A DNA stretch of 64,000 nt. Origin: Persicaria tinctoria (taxonomy: Eukaryota; Streptophyta; Magnoliopsida; Caryophyllales; Polygonaceae). Of this stretch, positions 48,259-60,989 are shown in pieces (within the stretch, counting starts at the first letter, position 1; each line of letters opens with the position of its first letter). A model generated the notes under the pieces. It had not been told where the DNA came from. It was given only the letters and a program-made list of their open reading frames with translations, and ran no database searches. The stretch lies in assembly GCA_037127255.1 (NCBI GenBank), contig JBANSL010000004.1:88246627-88310626 (forward strand), written 5' to 3'. The position numbers and the translations under genes are program-made.

Positions 48259-48348
48259 ATCCTTCACAGAAGCTTGTGAGATTAGGCAACCGCTTAACCA
48301 AATGCTTCTGCACCAGTCTTCAACTTTAATATATTGAGATCGATGCAT
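48259..48348. repeat. 90-bp direct repeat, right copy
   Basis: Counterpart of 45427-45516 with about seven differences. The pair brackets LINE relic B. Confidence 0.8.
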
Positions 48349-48959
48349 CCCTATTAACACGTATCTGATTCCCTGTATCAATACATTACTTTTAGGGACA
48401 AGAATTTTTTATTTTTCAGGACTGTGACTTCCCATATTCGGGACCGATCCTTTCCTTTTTTTTCGGGACTAGGGAAATCTGTTGCCGACACGAACCTTTC
48501 TATCCAAAGACTTTTCTTGACATGGACTCGTAGATATATGAGCAATACTTAAAATAGCATTATTTCCACCATCAGATAAAAGTTCCTCAGGCAACTTGAA
48601 ACAAGATGTTAAGACCAAAAAATTATCTATCTGAACATGAAACGGCAATCGATATCCTCTGAAATATTCTCACAATCACACAAAGTTACCTCGGGCAACT
48701 AGCATAGACAGATTCATGGCACATGGACCGTTTCTTTCAAATGAAAATGAAAGGGGCTGGAATTTACAGGTCACGGTCACGAAGAATATTTTTGACACAT
48801 CAATGGGCACAAAATTGATCAAAGCTCCACAATCTCAATAAGGGAAACAAACAAATTTGAGGGACTAGAAACTGCTTATATGCACTCTCAATTATGCATT
48901 CCAGTTTTTCCTACACTCAACCACAAATCTTAAAAGATAACGAGGCAATGCAGATCTAT

Positions 48960-49110
48960 ACTTTTTCTTCATGGGACCAAGATTTTCCATTTTTAGGACA
49001 TGCACTTTCAACCGTCAAGACACGGGACTTTTCCTTTACAGGACCAAAATTTTCCATTCTAGGGACAAGGGACTTTTCCCAGGGGCATGGCACTTTTTGG
49101 GTCAGAAAAA
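48960..49110. repeat. GGGAC minisatellite, short array
   Basis: About seven degenerate phrases of roughly 22 bp starting GGGAC or GGAC, for example GGGACCAAGATTTTCCATTT and GGACATGCACTTTCAACC. Same unit as the arrays at 51301 and 52450. Confidence 0.75.
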
Positions 49111-49298
49111 CAAAAAAGAGTGCTTCATTTGCCATCACAAGTGCAAAATTTTGGCATAGTGATCTTTAATCATGCATTCAAGTGTTGTTGTACATATTGT
49201 ACTCAACATTCCCACACAAAGATACAACAGTGAATCATCATTCAAATGTTAGTAAGAAGGCATGATTGAAGGGCAAATAACAAATAAAACATCAATAC

Positions 49299-49345
49299 CT
49301 CATGATAGAGCAGTACTTGATCTGGTCAGCATCTTCAATTCCCCC
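49299..49345 (-). pseudogene. Exon-like fragment GIEDADQIKYCSIM, acceptor lost
   Basis: Minus-strand open fragment nearly identical to 53952-53998. The donor GGTATT is retained, but where the sister copy has TTGCAG this copy has TTGCTG, so the acceptor AG is gone. Confidence 0.5.
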
Positions 49346-50610
49346 AGCAATATAACTTTGTAAGCACAGAAGTTGGAACATTAAAAAAGCCAGTATATAA
49401 CAAACACTCTTAAAATGATCAACACACAGCCAGTAACGAAACGACAAGTAGCAGATGTAAGTACATATTCTCAATACATTGTGTTTAGGGACAAGAATTT
49501 TTTATTCTCAGGACTGTGACTTCCCATATTCGGGACCGATCCTCTCTTTTTATTTAGGACAGGGAAATCCATTGTCGACAACAACCTTCTAGCCAAAAAC
49601 TTATCTATCTGAACATAAAAGGGGAATCGATATCCTCTGAAATATTTTCACAATCACAAAAAGTTTCCTCGGGCAACTAGCATAGACAGAAGATCCCCTT
49701 GGACCGTTTCCTTCAAATGAAAATGAAAAGCGATTTAAGAGGTTACGGTCACGATGAATATTTTTGACACATCAATTAACACAAAAATGATAAAAAAAAA
49801 AAAAAAAAAAAGCTCCAAAATCTCACCAAGGGAATCAAACATATTTGAGGGACTGAAAACTGCTTGTATGCACTCTAAATTATACATCCCAGTTTTTCCT
49901 ACACTCACACCACAAATCTTAAAAGATAACGAGGCAATGCACATTAATGCCAGCCTTCAGTCAGACCTGCGCCTTTTTCACTCTGAGAATGATCGACACA
50001 TTGCCGGTAACAAATGACTAGCAGATTAAGTACATCTTCTCAATACGTTGTTTTTAGGGACAAGAATTTTTTATTCTCAGGACAGTGACTTCCCATATCC
50101 GGCACTGATCCTCTCCTTTTTCGAGACTAGGGAAATCCGTTGCCGACGCCAACCTTCCTAGCAAAAGCCTTATCATGACATGGACTCATAGATACATGGG
50201 CAATTCTTAAAATAGCATTATTTCCACCATAGGATAATGTTTCCTCAGGCAACTAGAATCAAGATGTTAAGACCAAAAAATTATCTATCTGAACATGAAA
50301 GGGGAATCGATATCCTTTGAAATATTTCCACAATCACACAAAGTTTCTTCGGGCAACTAGCATAGACAGAAGATCCCCTTGGACCGTTTCTTTCAAATGA
50401 AAATGAAAGGGGATGGAATTAAGAGGTTACGGTCACGATGAATATTTTTGACACATCAATGGGCATAAAATGATCAAAGCTCCACAATCTCACCAAGGGA
50501 ATCAAACAAATTTGAGGGACTGGAAACTGCTTGTATGCATTCTAATTATGTATCCCAGTTTTTCCTACACCCACACCACAAAACTCAAAAGATAACGAGG
50601 CAATGCACAT

Positions 50611-52449
50611 TTATGCCCACCTTTTGTCAGTCTTGTGCCCTTTTCCCTCTCCTTGCACTATCAAGCCTTTATTTCACAAACCATCTATACTTTCAGAGTC
50701 CAAGGAAATAGCAAGTCCAATAATCCAATGGGCATATGGCAAGTTAGGTGTCAATTGACACACCACGTCATTTTATACAAAATCTGAACACTTGCTATTC
50801 TCCATTTTAACAATTCTAGCTTGCTTGATGTGCCTATCAAAATCTGATCCTCCATCTTAGCAATCTTAGCATCCTTGATTCACATATCTAAACCTGGAGG
50901 ACTTAGTAGTTACATATCACAATATACTTTAACCTCTTTAACAATGAAAGCAGTACCAGTGCCATCTCAACAAAAATTCTCTCCTGCTTCCCATAGGAGC
51001 AAAAGATAAAGGCAAATTGCAAAATGACAGAGAAACTGTACATGAAATATACAGCTAACAATTAGCAACCTATAATGCACCTTTGCACAAACAATTCCTC
51101 ACACTGTATGAACTTGCCAACAGACAGTAACACTCTAACAGCTATTAGAAAATGCTGCAAATCCGGAACATAGAACATGCAAGAGAAGAAGCTGAAAAGT
51201 ATAATCTACATCCATTTTTTTTTGGGACTAAACCCAGGGGCAAAATTACGCTGCACATAAATCATACCACTGACCTGTTTAAGCCATCCACCAAGAACTT
51301 TTGAGTTCTCAGGCTTGCTGTTCTCAAGGACAAGGACTTTGAGTTCTAAGGACACAGGATTTCTATGTGTTTTAGGGACATGCACATTTGATCCTTAGGA
51401 CATTTTTCTTCATGGGACTAAGATTTCCATTTTTGGGACATCTATTTTTAATTCTCAGGGACATGGGACTTTTTACCTTCACAGGACCAAGATTTTCCGT
51501 TTACGGGACGTGTACTTTCCATTTTCTGGACATGGGAGTTTTCCTTTATGGGACCAAGATTTTCCTTTTTTGGGCATGAGACTTTCGATTCTTAGGACCG
51601 GGAACTTCCTTCAAGGGATCAAGATATTCTGTATTTTGGACGGGTTCTTTTGATTCTCTAGACATGAGACTTTTCCTCAGGGCATGAGATTTTTCCTTCA
51701 CGGGACAAAGATTTACACTTTTTGTATATATGCACTCTTAATTATGCATCCCAGTTTTTCCTACGCGCACACCACAAATCTCAAAAGATAAAGAGGCAAT
51801 GCACATTTATGCCCACCTTCTGTGAGTCTTGCACCTTTTTCCCTCTCCTTGCACTATTCAAGCCTTTATTTTACAAACCATCTATACTTTCAGAGTCTAA
51901 GGAAATAGCAAGTCCAATAATCCAACGGGCATATGGCAAGTCAGATGTCAATTGACACACCACATTTTAAACAAAATCTCAACACTTACTATTCTCCATT
52001 TTAACAATTCTAGCATGCTTGATGTGTCTATCAAAATCTGATCCTCCATTTTAGCAATCTTAGTATCCTTGATTCACATATCAAAACCTGGAGGACTTAG
52101 TAGTTACATATCACAATATACTTTAACCTCTTTAACAATGAATGAGGTACCAGTGTCATCTCAACCAAAAGATAAAGGCAAATTGCAAAAAGACTGAGAA
52201 TTGTACATGAAATATACAGCTAACAATTAGCAACCTACAATGCACCTTTGCACAAGCAATTCCTCACACTGTATGAACTCTCCAACAGATAGTAACACTC
52301 AACAGCTATTAGAAAATGCTGCAAATCCAGAACATAGAGCATGCAAGAGAAGAATCTGAAAAGTATAATCTACATCCAAATCTTTTTTGACAAAACTCGA
52401 GGGCAAAATAATGCAGCGCATAAATCATACCACTGGTCTGTTGAAGCCA
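50611..52449. repeat. Tandem duplicated block, copies 3 and 4
   Basis: The run of phrases around 50611-51300 (CTTTGTCAG..., CAAGCCTTTATTTCACAAAC, TATAACCTCTTTAACAATGA-like, GCAAATCCGGAACATAGA) recurs in the same order at about 51800-52450, with about 90% identity by eye. The period is about 1.2 kb. The 22-bp minisatellite lies at the end of each copy. Confidence 0.7.
51301..51720. repeat. GGGAC minisatellite array 1
   Basis: About 420 bp of degenerate 20-24 bp phrases, each opening with GGGAC or GGAC. Three phrase types alternate: GGGACCAAGATTTTCC, GGGACGTGTACTTTC and GGACATGGGAGTTTTCC. Confidence 0.85.
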
Positions 52450-53760
52450 TACACCAAGAACTTTGAGTTCTCAGGCTTGTTGTTCTCAAGGACAAGGACT
52501 TTGAGTTCAAAGGACACAGGACTTTTGGTTCTCTGGACTAGGACTTTCACGGGCAAGGAATTTCCGTTTTCAGGACTTCTATATGTGTTTTAGGGACATG
52601 TACTTTTGATCCTTAGGACATGGAGACTCTTCTTCACGGGACTAAGATTTCCCTTTTTTCCGTTTTGGGACATGGGACTTTTTTCCTTCACAGGACCAAG
52701 ATTTTCCGTTTACGGGACGTGTGCTTTCAATTTCCCGGACATGGGAGTTTTCCTTTACGAGGCCAAGATTTCCTTTTTTTGGACATGAGACTTTCGATTC
52801 TTAGGACCTGGGACTTCCTTCAAGGGATCAGGATATTCTATATTTTGGACATGTTCTTTTGATTCTCGGGACATAAGACTTTTCCTCGAGGCATGGGACT
52901 TTTCCTCGAGTCATGGGACTTTTCCTTCACGGGACAAAGATTTACTCTTTTTGGGACATGGGACTTTTCCTTCTCGGAACAAATTATCCACTATAGGGAC
53001 ATATACTTTTGATTCTCAAGACATGGGACGGGACATATACTTTCTATTCCAAGGAAATGGGACTTTCCTTTAGGACCAAGATTTCCCTTTCTGGGACTTT
53101 TAATTCACATGACATGGGACTTTTCTTCGAGACATGGGACTTATCCTTCATGAGCCAGGATTTTACTTTTTAGGTCATGTACTTTCGAACCTAGGGACAC
53201 GAAACTTTTACTTCACGGGACCAAGATTTTGCGTTTTTAGGACATGCACTTTTCAATTGTCAAGTACTTGACAGACCAAAATTTTCCGTTTACAGGACGT
53301 GTATTTTCAATTCTCCGGACATGGGAGTTTTCCTTTACGGGACCAAGATCTTCATTTTTGGGACAGGGGACTTTCGATTCTTAGGACCTCATACTTCCTT
53401 CAAGGGATCAAGATATTTTGTATTTTGGACATGTTCTTTTGATTCTCGGGACATGAGACTTTTCCATCATGGGACTTTTCCTTCACGAAACAAATTCTCC
53501 ACTTTAGGGACATACTTTTGATTCCCAGGACATGGGACTTTCCTTCATAGAACCAAGATTTCACTTTTTGGGACTTGTACTTCACATGACATGGGACTTT
53601 TCTTCAAAACATGGGACTTATCCTTCATGAGCCATGAATTTACTTTTTAGGTCATGTACTTTCGAACCTAGGTACATGAGACTTTTCTTTCATGGGACCA
53701 AGATTTTTTGTTTTTGGGACAAGGGACTTTTCCTCGGGACATGAGACTTTTTGGGTCAAA
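52450..53760. repeat. GGGAC minisatellite array 2 (long)
   Basis: About 1.3 kb, roughly 60 phrases by length. The three phrase types seen in array 1 recur in order, giving a higher-order period near 66 bp (clear at 52690-52780 and 53270-53360). Phrases vary in length by 1-3 bp, so no reading frame is preserved throughout. Confidence 0.88.
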
Positions 53761-53951
53761 AACACAACAAAAGGAGATTCATTTGCAATCACAAGTGCAA
53801 AATTTTGGCATAATGATCTTTGATCATTCAAGTGCTGTTCGTGTAATATTGTACTCAACGTTTCTCACATAAAGATACGTCAGTGAATCGTCATTCAAAT
53901 GTTAGTAAGAAAGAATGATTTAAGGTCAAATAACAAATAAAACATTAATAC

Positions 53952-53998
53952 CTCATAATAGAGCAGTACTTGATCTTGTCAGCATCTTCAATTCCCCC
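53952..53998 (-). pseudogene. Exon-like fragment GIEDADKIKYCSIM of an unidentified gene
   Basis: A 47-nt minus-strand segment bounded by TATTGCAG (acceptor) and GTATTA (donor). It translates in one frame as GGIEDADKIKYCSIMR. A diverged copy is at 49299. Presumably one exon of the decayed minus-strand gene. Confidence 0.45.
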
Positions 53999-53999
53999 C

Positions 54000-56900
54000 T
54001 GCAATATAACTTTGTAAGCACAGAAGTTGGAACACTGTAAAAGCCAGTATATAACAAACAATATGAGAATGACCGACATAATGCCAGTAAAGAATGACAA
54101 GTAGCAGATGTAAGTACATATTTTCAAACTAAAGAAGTAAAAGGTAAGAACTAAAGAAAATGCATGCAGATGGATGATATTGGACTTAAACATCCACTGG
54201 AACCATCTGTAGTTCTAACAGCTTGAATATCAAGTTCTTTCTTTCCCATTACTTAGAATACAGAGCACGAGTTTAAAACCTTTGTATAGTAACCTGAGGA
54301 GTGAGGATCAAAGAAACTCTGTGTAGGAAAAAAATCCTTCTCTTTTTCCCTTTCATGGAAGTGGGATATCAAGTTAAAATACTGGAAAAACATACCTATT
54401 TCAGCCCCGTATAAATAGAGCAGATTATGGTTTAAAAAAAAAAAAGAGACAAACTTTGTGTGACAACATCGCAAGACAGGTCCAATACCAACGCAGGGAA
54501 TAAAACTATCTACAATCTAGCCTTGGTTAGGTTATAAAGTCAAATCAATTTTCCACTTATGTTGTTTGTTTTTTAATGACAAAATTTAGATCAATGACAT
54601 TTACATTAGCAAAGTTAGTTTTTTTTTTTTGCTACTGTCCATCCTTATCAAAACAAGCATCATAGTCATAACAAATAAAGGGGAAAAAACAAGGATCTGG
54701 TTCAAGGAAATTAAGGGTTATTAGGCATCCATGGAAGAGAATACATAAAACACAATAGACACGCACCTATTTGGGATCACCAAAAAAGAGAGCTCACCTT
54801 AACACATAAATATTCTTCAGAAGGCGATTGTTTGACAAAGAAAGACAGCAACATCTCCAGGCACAATAATATTGAGATGTAATGTGGTTTTCATCGTGAA
54901 TTCATCATGCCATAAAAATATACAACTTTAAGAAGACTCTATGTGTACCTGTCTGCTATTCCCCTTAAGTTATTTTGGCCAAGAAGTTGCGCCTCTCTGC
55001 TACAATGTCCTGCATCAGGTAATAACCAATTACTCGGTCAAAAAAGCCATCAATAGTTTCAATTCTGTGTTTGGAGGATGCATACAACAACAGCCTAACA
55101 TTAAACTTGGTCGCATCCCAAAAGCTGACAGCAAGATGGGTCTTGATGCACTAATGAGTTTTGAGTGATCTTCATGGCTACCCCGACTCATTATCATTGA
55201 GTCGGAGGGGGGGGGCCAAAAGATGACCAACATCTTATCGTATATGTTCGTTGATAGAAAAGTAAAACAAGAGAAATAAACTAGTAAGACAGTGTACTTG
55301 TACTTACCACGGACAAGACAGGGCAATAAATTCCTTTTCCCAGTTGTCATGCAACTACTGCTCTTTTGATCTGCATAAAACAATCTTTAAAAAACAAAAT
55401 AGGAGATGAAAGGAATGAGCTAAAGAAGAGTAAGAAATATGAGTGAGCACGCAAGCAATCACTAAAGGATTTTGATCATGATCAACATGGTGCCAGTAAC
55501 GACACATTGTGCTGCTGCAGGATTAGGCAAGATACAGGTCGCAGGACATTCCAGCTAGTAGTTCCTTCATGATGGACATGAGACAGAATGTAAGCATAAA
55601 TTTGCGAAATGTAAAAACCAAAGAAAAATGCATGCAGATCGATGATATTAGATTGAAACATCAGCCTGAACTTAAAAGGCCAAACTGCTAAAAAATAAAA
55701 GGAGAAGAAAATAAGGAAGACGACTATCAAAAAATGACCCAAATAAGCGTCGTCGTGTCTGGTTAGGAAATTACCCAAACAACCATATTATTCTCCTAGA
55801 CGAGAAAAGAGCTCCAGTGAGATAATCCCAATTATAAAACATAAGTATTAAAAAAAAACAATGACAAATAAAACAACAAGAACAAAGTCCAGTGACCTAT
55901 TGACCAATATTATCACTTCATAGATAGTAGACTTGCTTGACTAATGACAACTCAGCGAGATGTGTCTCAATACCAATGCCAGGGCATTCAACTATCTAGC
56001 CTATCACAAAGTTTAACTCAATGAGTGTAAATGAGAACATTAGGTTTTCTCTTAAAAACATGTTTAGTTATGTCAATTCCCATCCAAAGAACCATCATAC
56101 TCCCATAATAAACAAGTGGAAAAAAGCATAATCTGGCTAAAAAGAAATTAGGGGGTTCAGAGGGAGAATGAAGGGTTCTTACTTCTTAGGCATCAATGGA
56201 AGAGGAGCTCTTCATATAAAATTGCATCTATTTGGGATCACCAATCAAATGAAAGCTCGCACTACCACACAAATATATTCTTCAAAAGTAGATGAATTGA
56301 AAAAGAGAGACACAAATAGACTCTTCTGTGTACTCCAATTGAGGAATCTTTTGGCAAAAATCCTATGCATCTACGACAATGTCCTGCACCAAGAAATAAT
56401 CAATTACTCACAAAAAGAAGCCTTAATAGTTCAAATATATATGATTAAAGGATTTTTACCCCATTTGCTTACCATTAACATTGGTAAACATCCAACAGCT
56501 GATGGAGAAGAGGGTCATGATGTGTTGCTAATGAGCGTCAAGCCTCGATAATTCAAATAATCTATAGAGAGCAGATAGTGGTTAAAAAAAAAGGAGAAGC
56601 AAAGTTATGTGACAACATCGCAAGACATGTCTCAATATCAATGCAGGGCATACAACTAACGGATATCTAGCCTTGGTAAGTTTGTGGTCAATCAATTTAC
56701 TACTTGTATTGGTGGTTGTTTTTTACCACAAAGTTAAGATCAATCCATCATTATCAAAAGAAGCATAATACTCTTAACAAATAAAGGAAAGAAATGAAGA
56801 ATCTGGTTCTAGAAAATGAAGGGTTATTAGGCATCCGTGGAAAGGAGTGCATAAAACACATTAGACTCACCTATTTGAATCACCAAATAAAAGAGAACTC

Positions 56901-59900
56901 ACCTTGGCACATAAATATTCTTCAAAAAGAGATGGTTTGACAAAGAAAGACAGCAACATCTGCAGGCAAAATAATATTGAGATGTAATGTGGTGTTCATC
57001 GTGAATTCATCATGTTATAAAAATACACAACTTTAAGAAGACTCTTCTGCATACCTCTCTGCGTGCTGCTCCTCTTGAGGGTTATTTTGACCAAAATGCT
57101 GCACCTCTCTGCTACAATGTCCTGCATCAGCCATCAAGTAATAACCAATTACTCAATCAAAAAAGCCATCAATAGTTTCATTTAATCTGTAATTTGAGGA
57201 TGCATACACGCAAGATGGGTCTAGATGTACCAATGAGCTTTGAGTGATCTCAAAATTTAAAATAGGGTGTGAAATATGAACTGTCTCGTGGCTACCCCCC
57301 TCGCTCATTATCATTGAGACAGAGGGGAAGCCAAAAGATTACCAACATCTTATCTTATAAGTTCATTGACACAGGACTAAAACAAGGGAAATAAACTAGT
57401 AAGGCAGCGTACCTATACTTACCACAGACAAGACAGGCGATAAGTTCCTTTTCCAAGTTGCCATGCAACTGCAGCTCTTTTGATCTGCATAAAACAATTT
57501 TAGAAAACAAAGCCGGAGATGAACATGATGAGTCAAAGAAGAGTAAGAAATATGAGGAGTGAGCACACAAACAGTCGTTTCAGCTTTTGATCATAATCAA
57601 CACGCTGCCAATAACGACACATTGTGATGATGATGCAAGCAGCAAGTAGCAGGTTGCTGGACACCCCAGCTAGTAGTTCGTTCACGATGGACATGGACAG
57701 ACAGAATATAGGCATAAATTTGCAAAATGAAGAAGCAGAACATAAAAACTAAAGAAAAATGCATGCAGATCGATGAAATTAGACTTAAGCATCAACCTGA
57801 ACCTAAAAGTAAGGCCAAACTGCTAAAAAAATAAAAAGAAACAAAGGCAAACTGCACAATATATGGGGGAAAAGGGGAAGAAGAATAACGAAGGCGACTA
57901 TCAAGAAATTACCCAAATAAGTGCCGCCGTGTCCTATCAGGAAATCGCCCAAACAGCCGTAGTCTCCTACACAACAAAAGAGCTCCAGTGAGACAAACCA
58001 AAATATAAAATATAAGTATTAAATCAAAACAAGGAAAATAAAACAACAACAAAAAGATCTACTAACTGATTGACCAATATAATCACTTCAAAGATAGTAG
58101 ACTGGCTTGACAAATGAAAACTCAGCGAGACGAGTGTAAATGAGCAAATTAGGTCTTCTCTTAAAAACATGTTTTGTTATGTCAGTTCCCATCCAAAAAA
58201 CCATAATTTTCAAATAATAAACAAGTAGAAAAAAGCATAATCTGGTCAGAAAGATATTAGAGGGTTTGGAGGGAGATGGAAGGGTTCTTAGGCATCCATG
58301 GAAGAGGAGCACTTCGAAGAAAATCGCACCTATTTGGGATCCCAATTAAAAGATAGCTCACACTGACACAAATATATTCTTCAAAAGTAGATGATTTGAC
58401 ATAGACACACAAAAATCTGCAGGCACTCTCCTGAGCTGTTATGTGGTTTCATGGCAAATTCATCAAACTAAAAAGAAATGAAATCACTTATAGGCGACTA
58501 AACGACTACAGAGTGCAACATACTCAAAAGAAGAGCCGGCCTCTCCTGATCCACATTGTCGAGTAACACTCTTCTGTGTAATCTCCCAGCTGCTGCAATT
58601 GAGGGATCTTTTGGCCAAAATCCTAAGCATCTGCTACAATATCCTGCACCAAGAAATAATCAATTTCTCAGTAAAAAATGTCATCTCAACAGTTTATAAA
58701 ATCAAGAGGAAGAAAAAAAATTAAGGTAAAACAAAATATAAACAATGGAAAAGGATAACTAGCATGTTTTTTGGCCAAAATCTCCCAGCTGCTGCAATTG
58801 TGGATGAACTGACAAACAAAACAGCAGTTGTACCTGATTGTCAGATAGTTCTAGCACATCAGATCAACCTCTTCTCCATGCATTCTTAAAATGAAAGATA
58901 TCCTGAAAAAGTAGTAACTAGTCACACTTAGAAGTTACACCATCAACTAAGTAATTACAAAAATAAAAGATAACATCACGGTCACCTCTCACTAGTCACA
59001 CTTAGAAGTTAGAACTTGGACAAGTTGACAAATAAAACGAAAGCTGCAACACACCAGGGTTGACTCTGACATTATCCATTGTTGAAGACTTCAGCCAAAG
59101 ACAGATTCCCATTTGAACACTGCATGCTTTGCAGAGGTGCATCTTAATCAACTCTCTCCAATTGCTTGGAATATTTTCTGCCATGGAATGGAAATATTCA
59201 ATTGGTGAATTCTATTAAAATATTCCATTGGAAAGAAATAAAAAACAAAAGAAGAAAGGATGCCCAGTACAAAGAGGTTGAGGAAGATAGGCGGATGTCA
59301 ATGCATCACTTTCCAAAGGTAGACAAATTAATTTAAAGGACTTGGAAGGCCACCTGCATGCAATATGTCATTTATCAAGATCAGGAAAGCATGATTATTG
59401 AGCTCCAAAGAGTTCGTAGGTTGCACGGGTGGAGGGTGATTTCATTGCCGGTAAATGTGAGGATCAACAAATTAAGCTGTAGTCTGCCAATACATCTTGC
59501 ACTTAAATAGGGGGGAAGTTCTGCGATCATTTTTTTTTCCTTAACCATGTTCATTTATTGTAAAAGTGGTAAGTTCATTCATTATGAGAAGAGCCAAAAG
59601 ATTACCAACATCTCATCTTATAAGTTCTTTGACAGAGGAGTAAAACAAGAGCAATAAACTAGAAAGGCATTTTACCCGTACTTATCACGGACATGACAGG
59701 GCGACAAGACTCCATTGCATTTTGAAAGGACCATTGGATGACCTTAAGTTCCTTTTCCCAGTTGTCTTCCAACTACTTCTGTTTTGATCTGCATAAAACA
59801 TTCACTGAAAACCAAAACAAGTGATGAACAGAAAGACCTGAAGAAGGGTAAGAAATATGAGAAGTGAGCACACAAACAATCACTTCAGCATTTTATCATG

Positions 59901-60390
59901 ATCGACACGCTAAGTAACGGCCCATTGTGCTGTTGCAGCAAGGAGCTAGTAGCAGGTTGCTGGACACCCCAGCTGGTAGTTCCTTCATGATGAGCCTGGA
60001 TAGACAGAATATAAGGATTGTAAGCATAAATTTACAAACTGAAGAAGCAAAAGGTAAAAACTAAAGAAAAATGCATACAGATTGATGATATTGGACTTGA
60101 ACATCAACCTGAACTGATCTGTAGCTGTACGAGCTTGGACATCAAGTTCTTCCCATTGATCAGGCTACTGCTTCTCCAATTTATCAAATAGGCATCTTCC
60201 ACGTGTAGTATAACCTTATAAATTAAAAAATACAGAACACGTAATCATGATGGTGATGCTCATTTTTATCGTGTATCCAACATGCCTGAAAATAAACATT
60301 AAGGGTGAATGACCATCAAAATGTGAGTAAAAAAGAAGATTGGAGGGTGATTGGACAAACAAAATAGAAATCATCGTAATGGAGAAAAGG
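54000..60390 (-). repeat. Tandemly duplicated, decayed minus-strand gene segments
   Basis: Marker phrases recur in order. GCAGATCGATGATATTRGA-like words occur near 54165, 55634, 57764, 60075; CTACAATGTCCTGCATCA-like words near 55000, 56370, 57112, 58634; and CTTTTGATCTGCATAAAACA near 55363, 57477, 59784. On the minus strand the last marker is TGTTTTATGCAG/ATCAAAAG, an acceptor followed by an open segment that ends at a GTAAGTA-type donor. The repeat period is about 2.1-2.3 kb with partial copies. Frames are interrupted in every copy. No protein family recognised. No intact gene is present. Confidence 0.6.
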
Positions 60391-60397
60391 TCTTTAC

Positions 60398-60439
60398 CTC
60401 ATTAGCTTTGATAAAAACGTATTCGAACTTGTCCATCGC
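60398..60439 (-). pseudogene. Exon-like fragment AMDKFEYVFIKANE
   Basis: 42 nt on the minus strand, exactly 14 codons, bounded by ATTTCAG (acceptor) and GTAAAG (donor). A relative with a diverged sequence occurs at about 63580-63620 on the minus strand. Confidence 0.45.
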
Positions 60440-60772
60440 CTGAAATGAACAACATAAGCCTCAAGTTTCTTTCCCAGTCAGCATACCTCTGCTGCTACTT
60501 TGATCTTGCATTAAACACTGAACATTCTTTAAATAATCAAAACAGGCAAATGATCACGAAGAAGAGAACGAAATATATATGAGTAAGCAATTGATCATTA
60601 TCATCACTATTAACGACTTACTGCTGCGGCAGAGTTATTGGACGCCCAAGCTGGTAGTTAGTTCATGATGGACCTGGACAAATATAGAATGTAAGCATAC
60701 GATTTAAAATTGGGAAAGTAGAAGGTACAAACTAAAGAAAGAGGTAGGCAGAAGGATGAAATATAGCATTAC

Positions 60773-60874
60773 TCATAAAACTGAACTGATCTACAATCGT
60801 ATGGAGACCCTTGTCACATATGTCAACACCCAAAAGGTTCCTTGTTGATACAAGGTAAAGCCTTCCTTGGAAAC
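60773..60874 (-). pseudogene. Exon-like fragment GRLYLVSTRNLLGVDIC
   Basis: After an acceptor CATACAG, one minus-strand frame stays open for about 34 codons, ending at a possible donor GTAATG. The amino-acid composition is that of a normal protein. Partial relatives lie near 60120 and 54200. Family unknown. Confidence 0.45.
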
Positions 60875-60989
60875 CTGTATGAAAAAAGTTTTAAAAGAAA
60901 CCCCGTTTTGAATTGACTAAAGGGTGAACTTCCCAAGATTCAAAGCCTGCATGATAAGTTGAAAAAGTAACAGTGAGAAATATGGAATA

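Larger units (their letters stand above)
48375..50610 (-). repeat. Tandem duplicated blocks 1-3 with exon-like fragments
   Basis: The phrase AGGGACAAGAATTTTTTATT begins blocks near 48394, 49489 and 50054, and the phrase AGATAACGAGGCAATGCA recurs near 48935, 49924 and 50595. On the minus strand each block reads as fragments of one protein: PIDVSKIFFVTVTCKF, then GYRLPFHVQIDNFLVL and LPEELLSDGGNNAILSIAH (best in block 1, about 48560-48830). Stops and frameshifts differ between blocks. I cannot identify the family. Confidence 0.6.

Noticed and set aside
52450..53760. CRISPR-like array
   Set aside because: Units are contiguous and degenerate with no constant repeat and unique spacer, and the host is a plant.
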